Source of the DNA: Cupriavidus sp. P-10
GTDB taxonomy: Bacteria > Pseudomonadota > Gammaproteobacteria > Burkholderiales > Burkholderiaceae
Assembly: GCF_003402535.2 (NCBI RefSeq)
Contig: NZ_AP025171.1
Coordinates: 1,550,001-1,614,000 of the forward strand
Reading direction: 5' to 3'
DNA: 64,000 nt
Shown here piece after piece: positions 36,929 to 45,673 of the stretch. The notes under the pieces are model-generated. The model was not told the DNA's origin. It saw nothing but the letters and a program-made list of their open reading frames with translations, and did not search any database. The stretch's first letter is position 1; each line of letters opens with the position of its first letter. The position numbers were made by a program, and so were the translations under genes.

Positions 36929-37762
36929 TCAGCGGCGCAAAAAGCCGTGGACGATGCCGGCCGCATGCTCCGGCCCGGTGACCAGGAAGAGGTGGCCGTC
37001 TTCGACCATCTGCAGCGTCGAGTCGGGAATGCGGGCTGCCAGGATCCTGGCATTGACCGGCGGCACGATCGGGTCGTCGCTGCCGTGCATGACCAGCGTG
37101 GGCTGTCGCAGCGCGCCCAGCCACGGCAGGCTGCTCCAGCCCCACGCCGCCAGCAGTTGGTAGAGATAGCCGCGCCCGGGCGGTGGCTGCATGTGCCGGC
37201 CGTGTTCGTCGAGCAAGTCCGGATCGCGGCGGAAGGCGCCACCGTAAAGGTCGGCGCCGATTCTGCGCAGGTATTGCGGATCGGTATAGCGCCGCACGCC
37301 GATCATCTTGGTGAGCACCGACAGGCTGCCCGGCACCATGAGCACGCCGGGCGACGTGGCGGCAAGCACCAGGCGCCGGCATCGCGCGGCATAAAGCCGG
37401 GCAAACTCCTGCGCCAGCGCCCCGCCCCACGACACGCCGAGCACATCGACCTGGCCCTGATAGCCGAGGTGCGACAGCAGGCGGTCAGCCAGCACGCAAA
37501 CACTGGAAAGGCGATACGGCAGCACCGGCGCGGGCGAGCCGCCGGCGCCGGGAACGTCGAAAAGAATGACTTCGATGCCCGGAAGGGCATCGACAAAGGG
37601 GGCGAGCAGTTCAAGGTTGGCGCCGATGCCGTTGAAGATCAGCAACGGCGGCCCGGCATCGCTGCCGGGCCGGATACCGGCCTTTACTACCTGGCCGTCC
37701 AGGTCCACGGTCAGGACCTGCAGCTTGTGACCGGCATGCGTGCCGGCGTCTGTTGTTGTCAT
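36929..37762 (-). CDS. phaZ: intracellular PHA depolymerase, mcl type
   Basis: 277 residues from the ATG at 37762; the longer frame adds a non-family N-terminus. The nucleophile motif GVSWGGALAQEFA holds Ser111, and the acid near Asp230 (GSDDPIVPP) and His257 (EDGHLFLVTGP) complete the triad. The GGAFRRDPDL segment and the VLAATSPGVLMVPG stretch match the intracellular medium-chain-length PHA depolymerase of pseudomonads. It would release 3-hydroxyalkanoates from storage granules. It is the last gene of the minus-strand PHA operon, behind the phasin gene by 60 bases. Confidence 0.85.
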   Translation of the reverse strand: MTTTDAGTHAGHKLQVLTVDLDGQVVKAGIRPGSDAGPPLLIFNGIGANLELLAPFVDALPGIEVILFDVPGAGGSPAPVLPYRLSSVCVLADRLLSHLGYQGQVDVLGVSWGGALAQEFARLYAARCRRLVLAATSPGVLMVPGSLSVLTKMIGVRRYTDPQYLRRIGADLYGGAFRRDPDLLDEHGRHMQPPPGRGYLYQLLAAWGWSSLPWLGALRQPTLVMHGSDDPIVPPVNARILAARIPDSTLQMVEDGHLFLVTGPEHAAGIVHGFLRR

Positions 37763-37822
37763 CAGTTCATCCTGGAGACGCAGCGCACGGGCATGGCCGG
37801 GGGCAGCCATGCCCGCCGCCAC

Positions 37823-38254
37823 TTATTGTTTCGGGCGCAGGATCCCCTTCGCCTCCTCAACGTTCTCGGCGAGGCGGCGTCCGACCACCGAAATGCTGTC
37901 GGCCTGGGCCTTGTACAGCGTGTCGGTCAGGCCGCGCACGCCGGCTACCGCCTTCTGCAGCGAGCGCGGCAGGGCTTCCGCCAGCTTCGCGGGGGCCTTG
38001 CCGTCGACAGCCTGGCTGCCGCGCGACAGCGCCTGCAGGTCGGCGGCGGCATCGCACAGGAACTCGGCCTGCTGGCGCACCAGCGATTGCAAGCCGCCCA
38101 GCAGCATCACGTTGACGCTGGCAAGCGCCTCGATGTCCTTGCGGCGCGATTCCAGGACCGCGGACGGGTCCAGGCGGTTGTTGCGCACGAAGTCGAGCAG
38201 TTTCTTGTGCGGGGCCTGTGCGGCCGATGCACCTGCGGTGTTGGTCGTTTCCAT
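37823..38254 (-). CDS. phaP: phasin (PHA granule-associated protein)
   Basis: 143 residues, nearly all helical. The QAEFLCDAAADLQALSRG segment and the AGVRGLTDTLYKAQADSISVVGRRLAENVEE end fit the phasin family, which coats PHA granules and controls their size and number. An AGGAGAAACC ribosome-binding site precedes the ATG. It lies between the synthase and depolymerase genes, which strongly supports the assignment. Confidence 0.88.
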   Translation of the reverse strand: METTNTAGASAAQAPHKKLLDFVRNNRLDPSAVLESRRKDIEALASVNVMLLGGLQSLVRQQAEFLCDAAADLQALSRGSQAVDGKAPAKLAEALPRSLQKAVAGVRGLTDTLYKAQADSISVVGRRLAENVEEAKGILRPKQ

Positions 38255-38312
38255 CTTGGTTTCTCCTGACAGTTGGGTTGAGGAATTCAGATTGCAGTGT
38301 TCCGGCGGCGCA

Positions 38313-39995
38313 TCAGGCCTCGGTCACATAACGGCCCGGGGCTTCGCCCAGGGGGGGAAAGTTCAGGCTGCCGGGCTCGGCGGGCGCATTGCGCTTCGGG
38401 CCCGAGCGCTTCTTCAGCCACTGGGTCCAGTGTTCCCACCACGAGCCCTGCTCGGCGGTGGCGCCTTCCAGCCAGGTCTCGGGCTGCGCATCGGGCGTGC
38501 CGTTGCGGAAATACTTCGCCTTGGCATTGCCGGGAGGATTGACCAGGCTTTGCACGTGGCCGCTGGAACTCAGCACGAACTCGGTGCGCCCGCCAAACGC
38601 CTGCGCCGAGCGGTACACGGCCTTCCACGGCGTGATGTGGTCGGTCATGCCGGCCAGCACGTACTTGTCGCAGTCGACGTCGGACAGCGAAATGGCGTGG
38701 CCAAGCACGTTCAGCGCGCCTGGCGTGGCGAGCTGGTTCAGCGTCAGCATGTCCAGGAACTGGCCATGCAGCCCAGCCGGCAGGCGCGTGGTGTCGTTGT
38801 TCCAGTAGAGGACGTCGAACACCGGCGGCGCGTTGCCGAGCAGGTAGTTGTTGACCCAGTAGTTCCACACCAGGTCATTGGGCCGCAGCCAGGCAAAGAC
38901 CCGGCCCAGCGCCTCGCCGTCGAGCACGCCTTGCGACGCGCTGCCATGCCGCGAGGCCGTAACCGCCTCGGGCGTGCTGAACAGGCCGAGTTGCGACTCC
39001 GCATCGAGCCCGAACACTGCCACCATCAGCGTGACGGCATGCACAAGCTTTTCGCCACTCGCCGCGCAATAGCCCAGCAGTGCGGCCATCGTCATCGCGC
39101 CGGAGCAGGCGCCATGCAGGTTGACGTCGGCACTGCCGGTGATATCGCGTATCGCATGGATCGCCTCGACCAGCGCGCCGACATAGGTATCGAGATTCCA
39201 GTCGCGCTGCGCCGCCGTGGGGTTGCGCCAGCTGACCACGAACACCTGCAGCCCCTGGCCCAGCATGTACTCCACCATGCTCTTGCCCGGCGCAAGGTCG
39301 AACACGTAGAACTTGTTGACCTGCGGCGGCACGATCAGCTGGGGCCGCGCATGCACTTTCGCGGTGGTCGGGGCGTACTGGATCAGCTCCAGCACCTCAT
39401 TGCGGAACACCACGACGCCAGGCGTGGCAGCCAGGTTCTTGCCCACGCTGAATGCGCTCTTGTCGACCTGTGCGGGCATGCCGCCATTGGTCAGGACATC
39501 GGTGGCCAGGTTGACCAGACCGCTGACCAGGTTCATGCCGCACGACTCGAAGGTCTTGCGCAGTGCCGCCGGGTTGCCCGCCAGCGTGTTGGTCGGCGCC
39601 AGCGCATCGGCCAGCAGCGACGTGAAGTACTGCGCGCGATGCTTGCTGCGCGGGTCCATCACGGAACGCCGCACCGTGCCCTCGAGCGCGTCACGCCAGG
39701 CCTGGTAGCCTTGCAGCGACATCCGGAACAGCGGATGTTCGCGCCAGGCATCGTCAGCAAAGCGCCGGTCGCGCGCCGACGGCATCGGTGCCGAACCATC
39801 CAGCACGCTGACCAGGTCATGGGCCAGCTGCGCCTGCTGCTCGAGCACCAGCACCGGCTCCTGCACGCACTGTGCGCCGATCTGCTGCGCGGCCGTGATG
39901 AAGTCTTCGGGACGGATCCCGACGAAGGGATTGGGTCCCGCCAGAAGGTCGGTTGGCGCCTCCACGTTGGCTGCACTTGTCATGTTGCTTCTCAT
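38313..39995 (-). CDS. phaC: class II-like polyhydroxyalkanoate synthase
   Basis: 560 residues, matching Pseudomonas class II synthases in length. The active-site motif HGACSGAM places the catalytic Cys at 297, and Asp (GMTDHITPW) and His (SSSGHVQSLVNP) complete the triad. The N-terminal domain has the FRMSLQGYQAWRDALEG segment. It polymerises (R)-3-hydroxyacyl-CoA at the granule surface. The genus-typical main synthase is class I, so this looks like a second, possibly medium-chain-preferring enzyme. The neighbouring PhaJ-type hydratase and mcl-type depolymerase agree with that. A second start five codons in is possible. Confidence 0.9.
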   Translation of the reverse strand: MRSNMTSAANVEAPTDLLAGPNPFVGIRPEDFITAAQQIGAQCVQEPVLVLEQQAQLAHDLVSVLDGSAPMPSARDRRFADDAWREHPLFRMSLQGYQAWRDALEGTVRRSVMDPRSKHRAQYFTSLLADALAPTNTLAGNPAALRKTFESCGMNLVSGLVNLATDVLTNGGMPAQVDKSAFSVGKNLAATPGVVVFRNEVLELIQYAPTTAKVHARPQLIVPPQVNKFYVFDLAPGKSMVEYMLGQGLQVFVVSWRNPTAAQRDWNLDTYVGALVEAIHAIRDITGSADVNLHGACSGAMTMAALLGYCAASGEKLVHAVTLMVAVFGLDAESQLGLFSTPEAVTASRHGSASQGVLDGEALGRVFAWLRPNDLVWNYWVNNYLLGNAPPVFDVLYWNNDTTRLPAGLHGQFLDMLTLNQLATPGALNVLGHAISLSDVDCDKYVLAGMTDHITPWKAVYRSAQAFGGRTEFVLSSSGHVQSLVNPPGNAKAKYFRNGTPDAQPETWLEGATAEQGSWWEHWTQWLKKRSGPKRNAPAEPGSLNFPPLGEAPGRYVTEA

Positions 39996-40039
39996 CTTTC
40001 GTTCCTGCTTGCTTTCCTGCTATATCCGCTGTTGCCACT

Positions 40040-40504
40040 TCACGCCATGACAAGCGCCAGGGCTTCGGCCACCATGGCCGGCTTGGCTTCGCCCTCGATT
40101 TCCATCGTGTTTTCCGTGCGCAGCAGCACGCGGCCATCGCCCTTGCTGTCGGCCGACATCAGCCTGACGCGATTGCGCACGCGCGCCCCCGTCTTCACCG
40201 GCGCCAGGAAGCGCGTCTTCTCTACGCCGTAGTTGACAGCGGCACGTGCATCCGCGGGTACCACGCCCATCTCGACCAGCTTCCCTGCCAGCAACGACAG
40301 CGTCAGGTAGCCGTGCGCGATGGTGCCGCCGAACGGGCTTTCGCGGCGCGCGCGTTCCACGTCCACGTGGATCCACTGGTGGTCTCCGGTGCATTGCGCG
40401 AATGCATCGATGCGCGCCTGATCCACCTCCATCCATTCCGAAACGCCGAGCTCCGTGCCGACGAATGCGCCGAGCGTGCTCATGCTGTAGCCTTCAATAG
40501 CCAT
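40040..40504 (-). CDS. phaJ: (R)-specific enoyl-CoA hydratase (MaoC/PhaJ type)
   Basis: 154 residues from the ATG at 40504; an internal ATG at 40483, with GAAGG at better spacing, gives a 147-residue form that matches relatives more exactly. AAGGAGG sits only 3 bases before the first ATG, so both starts may be used. The hydratase motif DAFAQCTGDHQWIHVD has Asp34 and His39 (short-form numbering), five apart as in Aeromonas PhaJ, followed by GGTIAHGYLTLSLL. It makes (R)-3-hydroxyacyl-CoA from beta-oxidation enoyl-CoA, feeding the synthase 45 bases downstream. Confidence 0.88.
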   Translation of the reverse strand: MAIEGYSMSTLGAFVGTELGVSEWMEVDQARIDAFAQCTGDHQWIHVDVERARRESPFGGTIAHGYLTLSLLAGKLVEMGVVPADARAAVNYGVEKTRFLAPVKTGARVRNRVRLMSADSKGDGRVLLRTENTMEIEGEAKPAMVAEALALVMA

Positions 40505-40740
40505 ATGCCTCCTTGCTAACCCTGGTTCTGTGCCTCCGACCGCGTCGGACACACGCTTGTTTGTCTGCCGCATCGTAGTGGCAAGGCGCGCCAGAACAGC
40601 TACCAAAACCTGCCCAATCGTTGACAATGCTTGCCGCTTTGCACGGCCTCGGCGCAGCGTGCGCGCAAAGCGCTGCCGAGTCCTCCCGGGATGGCACGAT
40701 TTGTCAGTCACGCGGCCGGCATTGGCAGCCGCATGCGCGG

Positions 40741-41817
40741 CTACGGCGCGCGGCGGTACGTGTTGGGCGTGCTGCCGGTCCACTGCCGGAAGGCACGATG
40801 GAAGGCCGTGGGATTGTCGAAGCCCACGTCGAAGGCAATGGCCGCGATCGCGTCGCCGGTGCGTGTCAGGCGCTGGATGGCGATGTCGCGACGCACGTCA
40901 TCCTTGATCGCCTGGAAGGTGGTGCCTTCCGCGGAGAGCCGGCGGCACAGCGTTCGCACGGAACAGTGCAGCGCCGCCGCCACCGCCTCGATCGTCGGCG
41001 CGACCGGCAGGCAATCCGCCACGTGCTGCCTGACGCGATGGCAGGTCATCGGCTCCGCGAACGTGACGAAGATCCAGTCCTCGGGCGCGCGGGCGAGAAA
41101 TTTTTCAAGGTCGGCCTTGCGCTGCCGCACCGGCATGCCGAGGTATGCCGCGTCAAAGACGATAGCGCCGCGCTGGCAGCCGAAGTGCACCGGGCCGGGA
41201 AACAGGTAGAGATGGTCGCTTGCCTGCGCGGGCCGCCCGGACGGCAGCTGTACCGCCTGCAGCGGGATCTTTTGGCGGATCAGCCATGACGCCACGCCAT
41301 GCACCAGCTTCAGCATCAGCTCGCGCGCCATCGCGTTCACCGTCGGCCCCGCGGCGGGCTCCACCAGCTCCACATAGGCCGCGTTGCCGTCGCGCCGCGA
41401 CTCCACGCGGAACTCGTCCAGCAGCAGGCGGAAGAATTGCCCGAAGCGATGCAGTGCCACTTCCAGCCGTGGCGCATCCAGCAAGCTCAGGCACAGGTAC
41501 TTGAGCGTGCCGTTGCGCAACGGACGGCTGAAGATGCCGGGCATTTCATCGTCGAGTTCGTGCGCCAGCAGCCGGTACAGGGTTGCGAACTGCTCCTGCG
41601 TCACGCGCGCCGCGGGCTCGTCCATCAGCTCCGTCGCAATGCCAGAGCGGGCTGCAAGCCGCGCGATCAATGCCGGGTCGGCACCTGGCAGGAAGCCATG
41701 GACGAAGGAGACCGGGACGGTGGGGGACAGGCAGTTCACTGGGGGGACGGAGAGGAAAGACGGCGCGTGCCGCGCCAACGCTCCGACACTTTGCAACGTC
41801 GCCCGATCCCCGCACAT
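40741..41817 (-). CDS. AraC-family regulator, Arabinose_bd type
   Basis: 358 residues from the ATG at 41817, preceded by AGGGAA; the longer frame upstream is unrelated sequence. Residues about 30-210 match the N-terminal Arabinose_bd-type domain (GFLPGADPALIARLAARSG and EQFATLYRLLAHELDDE). The C-terminal AraC helix-turn-helix pair is complete: CSVRTLCRRLSAEGTTFQAIKDDVRR and AIAAIAFDVGFDNPTAFHRAFRQWTGSTPNTYRR. It is divergent from the BKACE gene, and the intergenic region holds a 21-bp direct-repeat operator candidate, so it probably controls that gene. Confidence 0.92.
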   Translation of the reverse strand: MCGDRATLQSVGALARHAPSFLSVPPVNCLSPTVPVSFVHGFLPGADPALIARLAARSGIATELMDEPAARVTQEQFATLYRLLAHELDDEMPGIFSRPLRNGTLKYLCLSLLDAPRLEVALHRFGQFFRLLLDEFRVESRRDGNAAYVELVEPAAGPTVNAMARELMLKLVHGVASWLIRQKIPLQAVQLPSGRPAQASDHLYLFPGPVHFGCQRGAIVFDAAYLGMPVRQRKADLEKFLARAPEDWIFVTFAEPMTCHRVRQHVADCLPVAPTIEAVAAALHCSVRTLCRRLSAEGTTFQAIKDDVRRDIAIQRLTRTGDAIAAIAFDVGFDNPTAFHRAFRQWTGSTPNTYRRAP

Positions 41818-41832
41818 CGTGTTTTCCCTGAC

Positions 41833-41870
41833 TGTCCCGAAATGCCAAACAAGCGTCCCGGATCGCCAAA
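41833..41870 (+). promoter_or_regulatory. AraC-type operator candidate, two half-sites 21 bp apart
   Basis: TGTCCCGAAATGCCAAA starts at 41833 and CGTCCCGGATCGCCAAA at 41854, exactly 21 bp apart, between the divergent AraC gene and the BKACE gene. A third similar CGATACTTCGATAC stretch lies at about 41889. The spacing of two helical turns suits AraC dimer binding and activation towards 41990. Confidence 0.7.
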
Positions 41871-41989
41871 TCTCCGGACGCCGTTCGCCGATACTTCGAT
41901 ACATCCGAATGGCCACGACTACAGGCTCACGGACTGCGAGCCGGCGTGCTCGCAAGCGCCCATGCCGACAAATCACAGGAGCAACACAC

Positions 41990-43045
41990 ATGCAATTCCT
42001 CGACGATTCCCTGCACCCCGAGAACCAGGACAAGGTGGTTATCACCGTGGCCCCGTATGGCCCCGAGTGGATGCCGCAGGACTTCCCCGAAGACATCCCG
42101 GTGACCATGGAAGAGCAGGTGCAAAAGGCCGTGGATTGCTATAACGCCGGCGCCACCGTGCTGCACCTGCATGTGCGCGAACTGGACGGCAAGGGCTCCA
42201 AGCGCCTGTCGAAGTTCAACGAGCTGATCGCCGGCGTGCGCGCCGCCGTGCCCGACATGATCATCCAGGTCGGCGGCTCGATCTCGTTCGCGCCGGAAGA
42301 CGATGGCCAGGCTGCCAAGTGGCTGTCCGACGACACCCGCCATATGCTGGCTGACCTGGACCCGAAGCCGGACCAGGTCACCGTGGCGATCAACACCACG
42401 CAGATGAACATCATGGAGCTGCTCTATCCCGAGTACCTGAAAGGTACCTCGCTGGAGCATCCCGCCTACCAGGCTGCCTACCGCGAAATGACGGTGCCGG
42501 CCGGCCCGGGCTGGGTGGAAGAGCACCTGCGCCGCCTGAGCAACGCCGGCATCCAGCCGCACTTCCAGCTCACCGGCATCCACGCGATGGAAACGCTGGA
42601 GCGCATGGTGCGCGCCGGCCTCTACAAAGGCCCGCTGAACCTGACGTGGATCGGCATCGGCGGCGGCTTCGACGGCCCCAACCCGTTCAACTTCTTCAAC
42701 TTCGTCCACCGCGCGCCGGATGGCTGCACGCTGACCGCGGAGTCGCTGCTGAAGAACGTGCTGCCGTTCAACATGATGGCGATGTCGATGGGCCTGCACC
42801 CGCGCTGCGGCATCGAGGACACCATCATCGACCAGCACGGCAACCGCATGACGTCGGTGCAGCAGATCGAGCAATGCGTGCGCGTGGCCAAGGAACTGGG
42901 CCGCGAGATCGCCTCGGGCAAGGAAGCGCGCGAGATCTACCGCATCGGCACCTGGTACGACAGCGCCGATGAAACCCTTGCGGCGCACGGCATGGCGCCC
43001 AACCGCAAGGCCGGGGAGAAGAACCTGCCGCGGCGCGCTGCCTGA
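41990..43045 (+). CDS. beta-keto acid cleavage enzyme (BKACE, DUF849)
   Basis: 351 residues from the ATG at 41990, preceded by CAGGAG; the open frame upstream (from 41384) is antisense to the AraC gene and is discarded. The family's zinc-binding pair is His59 and His61 in VLHLHVRE. GGSISFAPEDD and the TWIGIGGGFDGPNPFN segment follow. BKACE enzymes react a beta-keto acid with acetyl-CoA to give acetoacetate and a new CoA ester, as 3-keto-5-aminohexanoate or dehydrocarnitine cleavage enzymes do. The substrate depends on active-site residues I cannot interpret. It is probably activated by the divergent AraC regulator. Confidence 0.9.
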   Translation: MQFLDDSLHPENQDKVVITVAPYGPEWMPQDFPEDIPVTMEEQVQKAVDCYNAGATVLHLHVRELDGKGSKRLSKFNELIAGVRAAVPDMIIQVGGSISFAPEDDGQAAKWLSDDTRHMLADLDPKPDQVTVAINTTQMNIMELLYPEYLKGTSLEHPAYQAAYREMTVPAGPGWVEEHLRRLSNAGIQPHFQLTGIHAMETLERMVRAGLYKGPLNLTWIGIGGGFDGPNPFNFFNFVHRAPDGCTLTAESLLKNVLPFNMMAMSMGLHPRCGIEDTIIDQHGNRMTSVQQIEQCVRVAKELGREIASGKEAREIYRIGTWYDSADETLAAHGMAPNRKAGEKNLPRRAA

Positions 43046-43129
43046 CGTGCGTCGCCTGGCCGTGGGCCCCGGTCCCGGCCAGGCGTTTACCGGCCCACCC
43101 GCCGAGCGAACCACCACACTGCTGAAGTC

Positions 43130-43333
43130 ATGAACCCTGCCGTCGCCGTCGCCAACCCGTGCCTCAACATCTGCCGCCTGGACGTGGCCGGCAAGTACTG
43201 CCAGGGCTGCGGCAGGACACCGCTGGAAATCGGCACCTGGGACAGCATGACCGACACCCGGCGCGCCGAGGTGCTGGCCGAACTGCCTGCCCGCCAGCCC
43301 TGGCGCCGCACGCAGGCCGCGACCGCGCCCTGA
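43130..43333 (+). CDS. DUF1289 small cysteine-rich protein
   Basis: 67 residues. The DUF1289 pattern PCLNICRLD, then KYCQGCGRTPLEIGTW, has four cysteines that could bind an iron-sulfur cluster or metal. The function is unknown. It lies between the BKACE gene and a DsbA-like gene on the same strand, and an operon is plausible. Confidence 0.88.
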   Translation: MNPAVAVANPCLNICRLDVAGKYCQGCGRTPLEIGTWDSMTDTRRAEVLAELPARQPWRRTQAATAP

Positions 43334-43391
43334 TTCCCCATCGCCCGCTGGCAGGCACGCATGCGCCGGCGGGCGTCATCGAGCTGTTGCC

Positions 43392-44090
43392 ATGAACCAC
43401 CCATCCACGCTTACGGTCGATGCCTACTTCGACCTGATCTGCCCCTGGTGCATGATCGGCAAGAAGCACCTGGAAACCGCCATCGAATGGCTGGGCCAGG
43501 AGCATCCGAACGTTGCCGTCCAGGTTGCATGGCGGTCTTACCCACTGCTTCCAGTCACGCCACCGGAAGGCACGCCTTACCGCGAGTTCTACCTGGCACG
43601 GCTGGGAGGCCCCGATGCCCTGGCCGCGCGCCAGGCGCAAGTCTGCGCCGCGGCACTCGACGCTGGCATCGCGCTGGCGCTGGACCGCATCGAAACCTTT
43701 CCCAGCACGCTGCTGGCCCACCGCCTGGTACGCCACGCCGTGCAGCAAGCCGGCCCCGCTGCCGCTTCGCCGCTGCTGGACGAACTGTTCACGCGCTACT
43801 TCATCCGTGGCGAGAACATCGGCGATCCGCTGGTCCTGCGGCGCGCGGCGGCAAGCTGCGGCATCGCATTGCCTGACGACGGCGCCAACGCCGGCCGCCG
43901 GGACCTGGACTGGCTGCCGCCACTGCACGACACGGAAGACCGGCCGCTGCGCGCCGGCTCCGGCGTGCCCTATCTCGTTTTCAACGGCACGCACAGCGTG
44001 TCGGGCGCACGGCCGCCCGCCGTGCTGCTCGAAGCCATGAAGCGGGCCCTTGCGCGCGCAAAACAGCGCGCCACGCTGGCCGCCGGCTGA
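43392..44090 (+). CDS. DsbA-family oxidoreductase (FrnE-like)
   Basis: 232 residues with the thioredoxin-fold active site FDLICPWCMIGKKHL (Cys17 and Cys20) right after the first strand, and a DsbA-type helical insertion. The cis-proline loop is GSGVPYLVFNG. No signal peptide is visible, so it is probably cytoplasmic, as in the FrnE/2-hydroxychromene-2-carboxylate isomerase-like subgroup. It could reduce or isomerise disulfides or act as a glutathione-dependent isomerase in aromatic catabolism. It is 58 bases downstream of the DUF1289 gene. Confidence 0.88.
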   Translation: MNHPSTLTVDAYFDLICPWCMIGKKHLETAIEWLGQEHPNVAVQVAWRSYPLLPVTPPEGTPYREFYLARLGGPDALAARQAQVCAAALDAGIALALDRIETFPSTLLAHRLVRHAVQQAGPAAASPLLDELFTRYFIRGENIGDPLVLRRAAASCGIALPDDGANAGRRDLDWLPPLHDTEDRPLRAGSGVPYLVFNGTHSVSGARPPAVLLEAMKRALARAKQRATLAAG

Positions 44091-44214
44091 ATCTGCCTGC
44101 GCCGGCACACCGGCGCACGCGCCCCCGATCTCTTCAAACCTGACCCCATGACCGTCCCGGCAAGAAGGCTGGCATGGGCCAGTTCCATCTCATATCTTTA
44201 AATTGGAGACAACC

Positions 44215-45192
44215 ATGTCAACCCGCCCCACCCTGTTCCGTCCCCGCCACGCCGCGGTTGCCGCCATGCTGGCACTGGCAATGCCCGCCGCCATGGCCTG
44301 GACCAGCAAGCCCGTGCGCATGCTGGTGCCGGCGCCTGCCGGCGGCACCATGGACGTGATCGCACGCCTGCTGGCCGACCAGCTTTCGGCCGACCTCGGC
44401 ACGCCCGTGGTGGTCGACAACAAGCCGGGCGCCGGCGGCGGCATCGCGATCAGCGCCATGCTGGCCGCGCCGCCCGACGGCCAGACCATCATGGTGACCG
44501 CGACCAACGTGCTGACGGAAGTGCCGCACGTGCTGAAGACCCCCTACAACACCATGAAGGACATCCGCCCGCTGGCCGCGGTGGCGCGGTCGCGGCTGCT
44601 GCTGGTGGGCGCTCCCACGCTGCCCGCCAAGGACTTCAACGGCCTGGTGAGCTACGCGCGTGCCAACCCCGGCAAGCTCAGCTTCGCTTCCTACAGCGCC
44701 GGCACGGCGTCGCATTATGCAGGCGTGATCGTGAACCAGAAGACCGGCATGGACCTGCAGCACGTGCCGTTCGCCGGTTCGGCGCCTGCGCTGGCCCAGG
44801 TGATGGGCGGACAGATCGCGGTGATGTACGACGGCATGGTAACGTCGCTGCCGATGATCAAGGCGGGCAAGCTGCAGCCTTATGCCGTGGCGTCGAAGAG
44901 CCGCTCGCCGCTGCTGCCGCAAGTGCCGACGTTCGCGGAACTGGGCTATCCGGATGTCGAGTTCAGCAACTGGGTTGGCGTAATCGCCTCCGCGCGCGTG
45001 CCGGTCGAGCTGGCGCAGAAGATCCAGACCGCATCCTACAAGGCCGCGGCAACGCCGAAGGTGCAGGAGCGGATGCAGGCGCTGAGCTATGAACCGATGC
45101 CGGCGCAGTCATTGCAGCAGCTTGGACAGTCGCTGCACGATGAGTTCGAGCGCAATGGCGCGATTGTGAAGGCGTTCAATATTCAGCCTTGA
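44215..45192 (+). CDS. Bug-family tripartite tricarboxylate transporter substrate-binding protein
   Basis: 325 residues from the ATG at 44215, which follows TTGGAG; an ATG four codons earlier is less well placed. A signal peptide ends near AMPAAMAW. The mature start SKPVRMLVPAPAGGTMDVIARLLADQL, NKPGAGGGIAIS and the SYARANPGKLSFASYSAGTASHY loop are typical Bug features. It would bind a carboxylate in the periplasm. The same-strand BKACE gene suggests an acid that feeds beta-keto acid catabolism. Separate from the Bug gene at 3423, and not a recent duplicate. Confidence 0.88.
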   Translation: MSTRPTLFRPRHAAVAAMLALAMPAAMAWTSKPVRMLVPAPAGGTMDVIARLLADQLSADLGTPVVVDNKPGAGGGIAISAMLAAPPDGQTIMVTATNVLTEVPHVLKTPYNTMKDIRPLAAVARSRLLLVGAPTLPAKDFNGLVSYARANPGKLSFASYSAGTASHYAGVIVNQKTGMDLQHVPFAGSAPALAQVMGGQIAVMYDGMVTSLPMIKAGKLQPYAVASKSRSPLLPQVPTFAELGYPDVEFSNWVGVIASARVPVELAQKIQTASYKAAATPKVQERMQALSYEPMPAQSLQQLGQSLHDEFERNGAIVKAFNIQP

Positions 45193-45673
45193 GCGGGCAC
45201 TTCTTTTCCGACGGTTTGCTGCCTTCGTCGTCGGGCCCGCCACCCTCACGTGATAAAGAGCGGCGGGTTTTCTTACCCAAGGAGCCTGCCTGCCGTTTTC
45301 CAAAGACCGGCCACGTCGGCCATCTCTCCCATCTCTCCCATCCCCTCCCGCCTGAGCCCTGATCACCATCGACAACTCGTTCGCCACCGACGCCCGGTAC
45401 GACGCGGGCGCGCTGGGGCACCTGCCAATGAAAATCATTCTGGCGAATTCAGATTATCTTAATACTGATTTCAGCGTGATCGGATGATTTCCAGGAGGCG
45501 TCCGATATTCCGCTGCGCCCCTTCCGTACCGTTCGACATCTATTGATGCGTCTCAAATGCGGGCGCAGCGATGCTCCGCACAATTGCCAATCCCTGGCTG
45601 CCTGCGGCAGCGAATGTCCAACCTGGCACGAAGTACCAAGCGTAACGGTATGGCGAAAGCGGAGTGAACAAGA
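45193..45673. other. intergenic region ahead of the decayed vgrG
   Basis: 481 bases. No complete gene is supported. A TC-rich run with two CATCTCTCC units lies at about 45320-45345. One plus-strand frame (about 45362-45487) reads ITIDNSFATDARYDAGALGHLP to a stop, coding-like in style but too short to name; it may be debris. GGAG-containing sequence just before 45674 can serve vgrG. Confidence 0.45.

Noticed and set aside
37740..40232. 830-codon plus-strand frame opposite the PHA genes
   Set aside because: Antisense shadow spanning several real genes and their gaps; no domain or ribosome-binding site.
41384..41989. Long N-terminal extension of the BKACE gene
   Set aside because: This part is antisense to the AraC gene and unlike the family; a good ribosome-binding site precedes the ATG at 41990.
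45362..45487. Short coding-like frame before vgrG
   Set aside because: No start, no family match and only about 40 codons; the opposite strand looks equally coding-like, so no gene was called.
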